From assembly GCF_052324685.1 (NCBI RefSeq), contig NC_135219.1, positions 21,623,258-21,687,257 of the forward strand: a stretch of DNA of 64,000 nucleotides, written 5' to 3'. The notes beneath the pieces are model-generated. The model did not search any database and was not told the origin of the DNA. It worked only from the letters and a program-made list of their open reading frames with translations. Source of the stretch: Brachyhypopomus gauderio. Lineage: Eukaryota; Chordata; Actinopteri; Gymnotiformes; Hypopomidae. Of this stretch, positions 55,451-64,000 are shown in pieces. Positions within the stretch are counted from its first letter, which is position 1. Every line of letters begins with the position of its first letter. A program made the position numbers and the translations under genes.

Positions 55451-56602
55451 CCTACATTTAAGGCAAGATACCAAAATTTGCATAATTATCCCTCGCTGGT
55501 ATATCAACACTGTCTAGTATTGCCTCCTGTTGCCTGAAAAAAAGAACTAAGATGCATTTTTAACGGCTCTTTAAAAGAAACTGAGCTAAAAGATCTGGTT
55601 TGCTTTAAAGAGCCATCATTCCCATCACTACAACATAAACAATTAACAAACAACTCATTTGTTAGATTTCCACAAATCTTCAGGATAACATAACTGAGTG
55701 GCAGATTCTCAACAGTCACCCAAAAGAGTTGTCTTTAGATGCCTGAAACCAGAGGCACATGGTACTGTCGAGTGGCATTAGCCATGTTAAGTGCCATGAT
55801 TATGTGGCTTTTGCCACAATTTTGTGGCACATTTCGCTACGGGCCACTTCCGGGTGGTGCAGAAGCCACTTCCTGCTGCCACATACCCTGAACCCTTACA
55901 GAGTGAAGGGTCCACGACCTTTGAACTTCATAACAAAAGGCTGATGTGCTGAGAAATTTATATACACAGTTCATATTATGTGAATGTATTTAGAGAGGTA
56001 TCATCTGACTTGCTAGCTTAATATAGTATAAAAATGCATTTATAGCTAATTTAGCTAATTACATAACAAAATTAGCAAACTGTAGACTTTACTATGGACT
56101 GCACGTTTTGTTATATTCTCATTGCTCACTACATTATTGAACATGTCAAATGAAAACAATGCCTTATTTAAACACATAGGTTACCAACTTATCACTTAAC
56201 ATGGTCTCCGGTAAGTGTCAGGAGAGCTGTTGCTTTCAGCTTGAGTCAGCTTTAAAATCTCAAACTGTATTGAGCCCAATTTTCAAACGATTGGATGTCA
56301 CTTCATGTATTGGATGTCACTTCAACCCCAGAAAGCAATGTGAGCCATCTTGAGATCGTCTTGAGACACCTTCGGACTATCAGGATTAAGGATATGTCAT
56401 TACCAGTGGCAAGGCATTTTTCTAATGGACATTGTATTAATCTGTCTCAATTGTCAGTCGTTAATAAAATTAACTGATATAACTATGTGTGTGCAACGCT
56501 GTTACTGAATCCCATTTACCTCAGTGAAATGTCAATGTCACATGATAAACACCATCTATACCCTCTACCGGCCAATTAACCAAGCATTAAGCATTTACAG
56601 TA
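55451..56602. other. AT-rich spacer, nothing recognised
   Basis: No coding block or repeat end supported. A GCCACA-rich patch occurs at 55800-55890. Confidence 0.5.
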
Positions 56603-56917
56603 TTGACAATCAGGGGCGGATCTACGGGTGGGCCTGGGTAGGCCAGGCCCACCCTGATTGGCAGCTGGGCCCGCATAATCACAAACTCAGAATACAGTTT
56701 TCTGTATGAAAATTAATGAAAATAAACTATAATTGATTTTTATGTATTTATTTAAACATTTGTTCAGTTTCACAACAGCTTAACATAATATAACATTTCT
56801 GGAAAAGCCATTACGTTGTTGCGTTTCACGTCAATACCTTATTGCCTTCGAATTCCCTCTCAATTGAGGCAAACATGATGATGACCCTGTGTTGTGCATA
56901 AAAACGTGTGTAATTTC

Positions 56918-57822
56918 CAGTGTTGGGAACGTTACTTTAAAAAAGTAATTAGTTATAGTTACTCACTACTTGTTCAAAAAAGTAACTGAGTTAGTAACTG
57001 AATTACTCTATAATAAAAGTAACTCGTTACCAGGGAAAGTAACTATTTGCGTTACAGTTAAAAAAAGGTTATATGCCAATTAATTAAGTTTTTTTTAAGC
57101 AGTTTTCACAGTCAGTTGAAATGAGTAGATCAGAAAATTGTTTAACTTTTGATATTTATTGCACATCCACAGACCAGTGCAGGATAAAATCCTTTAAAAT
57201 CCCAAATCTTTGGGGGAAAAAAAAGCAAAAGTAAACAGTTACACTATATAAAGTGCATTTACATCTATGAAATTAAATTAAATTCTCTCAACCTGAGAAA
57301 ACTGGTTTGTTTACAACAGAAGTAAACTTAACAATAAAACCTCTATTCTTAATTAAATAAATCAAATACCCAGTCTGGTAGACATTCAGGAACTTCAAGT
57401 ATTTTCTTAAATAATGTTTATATCACCTTGAAAGTTCTAGTTTTCTTCGGCTTGCACCTGACGCCATTTCGGCCTCTTCTCCGTTTGTGTCGTGTCACTC
57501 GCGTGCTTCGGCGCGCGTGTAAAAACACTGGCTCTGATTGGCTACCACAACGCTGCCTTAGCCAATCGCTTACTGACTTGTTAAGTTAAACAGGTGTTAC
57601 ACCGAGAACTGTGACCTATCGGGATCTGTTACTCCTCACTAGCCTGGGCAGCGGTCCACTCGGATTAGTATATCAATATATAGTAACGCACCGCTTTTAA
57701 TGACCAGTAACGTAAACGGCGTTGTAACGACAGGAAAAGTAACTAATTATATTATCCCGTTACTGACAAAATGACGACGTTACCTAACGCCGTTATTTTT
57801 AACGGCGTTATTCGCAACACTG
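56918..57822. mobile_element. hAT MITE nested in the autonomous-type hAT element
   Basis: 905 bp, ends CAGTGTTGGGAACG and CGCAACACTG, with the perfect 8-bp duplication GTAATTTC (56910-56917, 57823-57830). It sits 20 bp upstream of the transposase ATG, so it separates the coding sequence from the element's own promoter end. Confidence 0.93.
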
Positions 57823-57841
57823 GTAATTTCATTGTGCTGCT

Positions 57842-60160
57842 ATGGCTAAACAAATTTCGCTTAGTCGTTTTTTTTTTTTTAAAGGAGTAGTGAAGTCAGG
57901 CAGGGAAATGGTCCAGATAGGCCTACAAAAGAGTCAAAGGAAGGTCCACCCCGAGAGGAGACAGCTAGTACGGCGGAGACAGCTACAGCTCATGCTAACC
58001 TGGCTAGCCTGCATTTGCGCCCTTCGGAGCCCTGTGCACCTGCGGACCTGTCTGCTTTAGAGGAAGCACCTAATCAACCAAAACTCACGATGTTCCCAGG
58101 CTCCGTAATCAACGGCAAACTGCGCACCTTCAACAGTAACTGGTACGGAAAATTTAAGTGGCTTGAATACAGCCCATCAGTGGACTCTGTTTTTTGTAAA
58201 CCATGCAGACATTTTCCAGATCCCCACATTGAAAAAACCTTTGTCAGAGATGGCTACAAAAATTGGAAACGTATTGGGCAGGCTTGTGAAAAGCATCAGT
58301 CTAGCAAGCAACACGCATCTTCACTGATTAAAATGCAGTTCTACATTCACAGTCACGCACCGCAAGGCAGTGGTACTGTGTTGAACAGACTTCATGGTGA
58401 TTTGGTTTCACTGATCGAGCGCAATCGCCAACATGTGAAAGTTGTGCTGGATGTTATTTTACTATGTGCAAAAATTGAAGTTTCGCTAAGAGGGCACCGA
58501 GAGACAGAAGATGCAAGCAACAGGGGGAATTTCTGGCAACTGTTCGAGCATACGGCCAAATATGCTCCCGAAATCAAAGCAAGACTTGATGAACTGCCAC
58601 GGAATGCAACCCTTATGAGCCATAACATACAGGATGATCTGCTCGAGGCAGCCAAGACTCTACTTCTTCAGAAGATAAAGACTGAACTGCATGAACAGTC
58701 TTGGGCCACCTACTATGCTATACTTGGCGACGAGTTTAAGGATACATCGAAACGCGAGCTAGTGGCTGTCTGTGTCAGATTCGTTCATGATGGGGCAATC
58801 AAAGAGCGAACAGTTGGATTCGTTGAAACTGCAGATATGTCAGCTCACGGAATATCACTAAAGATCCTAGAAGTGCTTGAGCCCCTCGCATTAGACTCTC
58901 AGCTATGCATTGGATTCTGTTTTGACGGCGCATCAGTCATGTCTGGGCACCGAGGAGGGGTGCAGGCCGTTCTGAAAGAGACATTTCCTAAAGCTGTATA
59001 TGTTCACTGCAATTCTCATCGACTAAATTTGGTGCTCAGTGCTGCGTCAGAAGTTTCCGGACACGTTTCCACCTTTTTCAGCGTGGTCAATCAAATACAA
59101 AGCTTTTTCAATGGGACCCAAAGACATGCTCGATTTCTCCAACTGCAACAGGAGATGCACCCAAACCGCCCATGTAAGGAGTTGGAACGAGCGTGTGAGA
59201 CGAGATGGAGTTCAAGATCCGGATCTGTTCACAAGGTGTTGGAGCTGCTGGACGTGTTACTAGAGGCACTTGCTGAATATTCCGAAACGAGTGGCACAAC
59301 AAAGATGGATGCTGACCAGCTGTTGCAACAAATGCAAACAAAAAAGTTTGTTTTCCTGCTCATTGCATTCTGTAAGCTTTTTCAGAGCAGCGATTTTGCT
59401 ACAAAGGGGTTGCAGAGTCCATCACTGTGCGTATCCGACAGCATTTCTTTGGTCGAAACATTGAAAGCCACTTTTGCCACTTTCCGTAACGATTCAAATG
59501 ATGACTTCAACAAGGTGCTTAGACTGACAGATGAGCTGATGGAAAAGCATGAAAGCTCGTAAGCGTAAGCTGCCTGCAAGGTACCAGCAATCAGTCATAG
59601 CCACGACTTTAGGCAAATCCACATCTGTCAAGAATGACAGTGATCTAAGGGCACTCTGGAATTGTGTACTGGACAGTCAGATAACTGAATTGAACAGTCG
59701 ATTTCATAATGATGCGTACGGAATAATGCATGCCGCAGCATCCCTGTTCCCCGGAGCTACCACATTTGGTCAGAAAGAACTGTTACAAGCTCCGTGCAAT
59801 TTGTATGGGATATCAGTCAGTGATGCAGAATTTACTTGTTTTACCCGATACGTCAAAGGAAAGGCGGAGAAAGAGAACTTCCCCTCACTGAATGAACTAC
59901 TGGATGCATGCCCTGCCGACATTTTCCCCGGCATGAACGGCCTGTTGAGGTCCATAATTACGCTGCCCATCACATCCTGCAGCATTGAAAGACTTTTCTC
60001 CGCAACTAACAGGATCAAGACAAGGCTCAGGTCGTCAATGCTGACTGGACATTTGAAAAACCTAACGCTACTGACGTTTGAACGAGAGCTCACAGACTCA
60101 CTGGATTACGACGAAATCATCACCATATTCAATTCCAAACCAAGACGACTCTGCCTATAG
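57842..60160 (+). pseudogene. hAT transposase with TTF-type zinc finger, two frame breaks
   Basis: ATG at 57842 opens a short frame that slips at a T-run (57868-57880). The main frame then runs openly from about 57883 to 59562, and the end is in another frame (59549-60160). In order it shows a TTF-type zinc finger (FCKPCRHF ... SKQHASS), the first acidic block LGDEFKDTSKREL, FCFDGASVMSG, HCNSHRLNLVL, ETRWSSR, and the C-terminal dimerisation block SIERLFSATNRIKTRLRSSM. These are the family's catalytic and structural landmarks, so it would cut and paste hAT ends with 8-bp duplications. The second break looks like a small duplication near 59545-59555 (AAAGC repeated). Related host proteins are the ZMYM1-like group. 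Confidence 0.9.
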
Positions 60161-60282
60161 GGAGGCTACAGGTACGCCTATTTGTCATTCTGCTTCTGAA
60201 TTTAAACTGACAGGACAGAGAGACAGGACAGCAGACACCAGAAGGAGCACATGAAGGACAGGGGTGGTGTTGCATCACAGAT

Positions 60283-60289
60283 TGTGTGT

Positions 60290-60358
<69 letters not shown>
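60283..60358. repeat. (TG)n microsatellite
   Basis: About 76 bp of nearly pure TG with three TATG interruptions, inside the 3' part of the hAT element. Confidence 0.9.
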
Positions 60359-60899
60359 AGCAAGTCCGTGTGAGCTTGTGTTTTTGGTGATGGCATTTTG
60401 ATTCAGCTTTGCTGCAGGATGGCACCTAGCGCACGAGTCATTTAAAATGACCAGACTTGGAGTTAAATAATTTTGTGAATTGATGTGTATGTGAATTTAT
60501 CATAGTCATGTATTTAGTTGTGTTGTTGTGGTTGCCTTTTATAATTGGCCGCACGGTATAGGCCTATGTTACAGGCTGTTTAATCAAATCAACTAAATTT
60601 TATCAATTGTAATCAAATAGGCCTAAATAAACAGAATGATCGTGCTGTCTCTCAGTGTACATAACGAGTAATAAATATGCTGTATTTTTCAACTGAACTC
60701 CTCTGTGGGCAGTGTATTATTATTAGTAGTAGTAGTAGTAGTATTGTTGATGTTTCCGTTATTATTATAATAATTTTTTGGCTATAGTGTCTGTTACTAC
60801 TATAGTGTGTGGGTGTTGGGGGGCGTGGGGTGCTTGCCCACCCCAATTACACTTTGGCCCGTCCAAAAACTGCCGGCTAGATCCGTCACTGTTGACAAC

Positions 60900-61970
60900 T
60901 CAACTGTATTATCAAGATTATATCTAAAAATGATGTTAACTTCATCATTTAACCAGCATAATATGTACTAAACTTAGAATCCTTAGATTATCCTTTGTGA
61001 GATAGTGGTCACTAGTTGGGTGTCTAAGTCTCCTCATAGTGGGACGACCTGGAACCGCTGTAGCCAGATGTCAGCCAGAGGACATACTTATGACATACCT
61101 GAACCACTTCAATAGGCTACTCTTAAACGTAAGGAGCAGTAGCACTACTCAGTGGACTTCTTAGGTTTCAGAGTTCTCCACTATGCATTCAGCAAACTTT
61201 TTTGCTGGATGTATATGTGATCATATTCTTTTGGTCACTACCTATTATTTTGTGACCAGAGTTGAGGATGAGTTTCTTTCTAGCAATAAACTCGTTTAAC
61301 CACCAGAAACAGATTCAGAGATAGCAATACTGTTGACCCCATCCGTGAACAAAATCTTGAGATACTCTAAATTCTTCCACAAATGGCAAGTTTAAATTTA
61401 ATTAAATAAATGTAATTAGACCTCATACTTAGAGGCTATGATCTGTATCACAGCCACTTTTTGACATTTTGTTGTTATGCACGGATTCTCTCTCAAGACG
61501 AATATTCTGGTAAAGAATTAGTTAATAGTTTTGTGCGCGTGTGTATATACGCTTCAGGCTGGCTAATCAGTGCATTTGTCTTATAATTACTGCAGCAGCG
61601 ACGTGGACAACAGAAAAAAGTAAGTGGCGAATCGCTGTAACCTTCAATTTACTGAAGAAGTCTTTCCACACAGTTCCGGTTCTAGTACTTTCCAGACGCC
61701 AGAGCTCAAAGACCCCGTGCAGAGACACATACAGCGACTATCTTTCCTCAACCGGCGGTTGTCTGTCAAGTGCCTATAATAAAAAGTATTTATTTGTATT
61801 TTGGGAGATACAATTGCAATTTTCAAAAGTTGGATTTGTTAGGACTTTTGTAGAGCTACGTTACGTGAGCTGTCCTGTTATTCTGAGTAGTTTGTAGAAA
61901 CTATTATAAGCGACACACACCGCTGTTTGTGGGAGACAGCTCGCCTGCTGTGGTAGTGCGCACCTCCGCC
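60900..61970 (+). other. Upstream region and 5' UTR of ahsa1
   Basis: No repeat or other gene recognised. The last ~100 bp is GC-richer and leads into the ahsa1 start. I could not identify a convincing heat-shock element or TATA box. Confidence 0.45.
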
Positions 61971-63843
61971 ATGGCGAAGTGGGGAGAGGGGGACCCTCGC
62001 TGGATAGTGGAGCAGAGGGCAGACGCCACCAACGTTAATAACTGGCACTGGTAGGTTTAAATATCTGTCCGTTTGGACGAACGTCATTAGCGCTGGCTGA
62101 AGAGGTAGCGAAATATCTACGATAATAAATGGACTCTTCTTAATGGACCCAAAGTCCCAGCTAAGCAAAATGTTAGTTAGCTGCTTAGCTAACCGGGATA
62201 TGCTTGTTTAATTAAGGTATCTAACTGTACAGGACAGACAGCTAGCTGCTTATCTATGAGGGGACGTCAGATGTCAAGGCTGTCTGCAGTCGTGAAGTAC
62301 AGGAAAATACTTTGCGTTGAAGTTGATAATCGCACTCAATACCAATTTGTATTTTCATATATAAAATAAAAGGTAACTAGTCTGCTACTTATATAGATTT
62401 AAGAGGCAATGAGGTGTTGCAGTATTAAATGTTATTTATATATGGACATAAAACGTGACGAAGTAGGATAGTAATTTGTTTCACTATCCTATTTTTCCTT
62501 TTTACCCATTTTAGTTAGAGACCTCTAGAATGCTCCCTGTTCTTGAAAGGGTAATGGCTATTTATAGAAACTGTCATGGGGAGACAGAAGTAGCAGATGG
62601 CCAGACAGACTCCCATTTCATATGAGGATCAAACTTTGCAACCCAGGAAATTGTTCTGAGTTCTGGTCATCTCTGTACATACTGTACATGACTGTAGCCC
62701 CTCTCTCTTTATTATTCAAATATATTATTCTTGCATTTTATATTACAGGACTGAGCGTGATGTTACAAGCTGGTCACAGGACATACTGAATGAGCTTCTT
62801 CTCAGGGTTCGTGTAGAGGGTGAAGATGGCATTTGTGAAATCACTGATGTCAGCAAGATTGAGGGAGAGGCTTCAATTAACAATCGCAAAGGGAAACTCA
62901 TCTTCTTCTACGAGTGGACCATTAACGCCTCATGGACTGGTGATGTTTTTACAATGTGCATTTTTCACATTAATGAAGTTAGTTTTTATACATGTATTTT
63001 GTATATATGTATTTGTAGTGCAGCTTCATTTTGTATCTTTTCACATCACCCTCATCGTTGTTGTTGCTGTTTACTTCAGGAACCTCAAAAAATGGCCTTA
63101 AGTATAAAGGAAACGTAGAGGTACTAAACCTCTCAGATGAAAATGATATGGATGATCTGGATGTGAGTATCTACTCATAGGACATTCATATGATGAGACA
63201 ATTTCAGCTGCAGCCACATTAAATCTTCTTTACTTGTTTATGGTGTATACACAGATATCCATTTCAGCATGTAAAGATCAGCCACCAACTCCTTTAACTG
63301 CCCTCATGAAGAAGGAGGGAGAGAAGGAAGTCAAACTTGCGCTAGCAGGCTACGTCTCTCACCTGAAAAAAGGTGAAGCTGCTCAGGCTAATCCCCAATA
63401 AGCATTTCACATTATTTTTGGCCCTTGGTTTTTAATGCCATCCTTTATTATAGAATTCTCCCAGGGCATGATCCTGCCAACATCAGATGATGTTAAGAAA
63501 CAACAGCAGACACAGATAAAGGGCAAACTGAATCAAACTCAGGTACAGTCTGATTAATTTGTCAGAACATTCCACAATATGTCCATTTGGCATTAAAGTT
63601 ACAGGATTAGTAGCATTGTAACATTGGATAAAATGTATTTTCCAGTACTGGCAAGAAATCAAAACTAGCTTGATATGAGGGATATATTTATATGTTTATC
63701 CTTTCATCTGTGCATAGGTTGGCACCACTACTTCAACTAATGCTCTCAGTTCTGGAGTAAAAATCCCAACGGTCCAGTTCAGTTTGAAAGACACCTTTTT
63801 GACCTCACCAGATGAGCTTTACAGAATCTTCCTCAACCAAGAG
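61971..63843 (+). CDS. ahsa1: AHSA1: activator of HSP90 ATPase, 5' part (runs off the window)
   Basis: Six exons: 61971-62050, 62749-62939, 63080-63162, 63255-63372, 63454-63542, 63718-63843, all with GT-AG introns and consistent phases (687 bases, 229 residues so far). The N-terminus MAKWGEGDPRWIVE, the NVNNWHW motif, SKIEGEASINNRKGKL and EFSQGMILPT are hallmarks of the AHA1 N-terminal domain, which binds the HSP90 middle segment and stimulates its ATPase. Exon 6 begins the C-terminal domain (TFLTSPDELYRIF). The start has a strong Kozak context (GCCATGG). The linker exon (63454-63542) is Gln/Lys-rich and diverged, as usual for this family. The C-terminal exons lie beyond 64000. Fish carry a and b paralogues and I cannot tell which this is. 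Confidence 0.95.
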
Positions 63844-64000
63844 GTTAGGGTCAGTCTTTAAACTGTACAGAATGCATGTACGTGTATGAACCTCAACGTT
63901 CTAACAAGGTTGACAGTTCACAAGGTTGGAAGGTTTGTGACCATTTTTGCAGTAACATTAGAACATCTAGAAACAAGTTCCTGTCAAACTGTATTGAATC

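Larger units (their letters stand above)
56611..60891 (+). mobile_element. Near-complete hAT transposon with its own transposase
   Basis: 4281 bp with inverted ends CAGGGGCGGATCTA and TAGATCCGTCACTG (12 of 14 paired) and the 8-bp duplication TTGACAAT/TTGACAAC (56603-56610, 60892-60899; one mismatch). It contains the transposase (57842-60160) and a nested 905-bp hAT MITE (56918-57822) in its 5' region, plus a (TG)n tract at 60283-60358. Confidence 0.92.

Noticed and set aside
58392..58655. Minus-strand frames across the hAT transposase and ahsa1 upstream region.
   Set aside because: They mirror the plus-strand coding sequence and have no recognisable features.

Overview
The window looks like vertebrate, most likely teleost fish, nuclear DNA. 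Genes are split by GT-AG introns. The right end carries the start of an ahsa1 (HSP90 co-chaperone AHA1) gene, and the rest is packed with fish-style transposons: hAT elements with 8-bp target duplications, L1 and L2 LINEs, coding-poor LTR elements, a tRNA-type SINE and a piggyBac remnant. No species can be named from the sequence alone.

Layout. Two paralogous copies of one kinase gene lie in the same orientation (A, 870-6368; B, 37222-53468). They share the same TG-rich minisatellite, a perfect CRE, the exon plan and an old L2-like LINE fragment. The last eight exons of each encode a novel-PKC (PKC delta/theta-like) catalytic domain with the AGC tail. The first exon encodes a short Trp/Cys- then Lys-rich N-terminus. 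Between them are 96-bp phase-1/phase-1 exons, each encoding one 32-residue repeat. Copy A has 4 such exons and a predicted 548-residue protein. Copy B has 23, because a 1715-bp unit (three repeat exons plus an 867-bp hAT MITE) is present about seven times in tandem at 38.5-50.56 kb; its predicted protein is about 1160 residues. All predicted splice junctions keep frame in both copies.

The 6.4-35.1 kb stretch between the copies is mostly mobile DNA. It holds a complete coding-poor LTR element (6567-8979), a full-length L1 on the minus strand (9505-17932) whose only visible ORF2 lesion is a nested hAT element, several solo LTRs (one nested in another), and an L2 3' end. It also holds a SERTA-family-like C-terminal coding fragment, a broken retroviral gag-like stretch, a CACTA-like TIR element with a nested hAT element, and a LINE reverse transcriptase split by about 2.3 kb of foreign DNA.

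Right of copy B are a piggyBac fragment, a solo LTR-like copy and a 4.28-kb hAT element with a nearly complete transposase (two frame breaks, one nested MITE). The window ends with the first six exons of ahsa1. The two kinases and ahsa1 are the only host genes with intact, spliceable coding sequence here; I see no functional link between them beyond neighbourhood.
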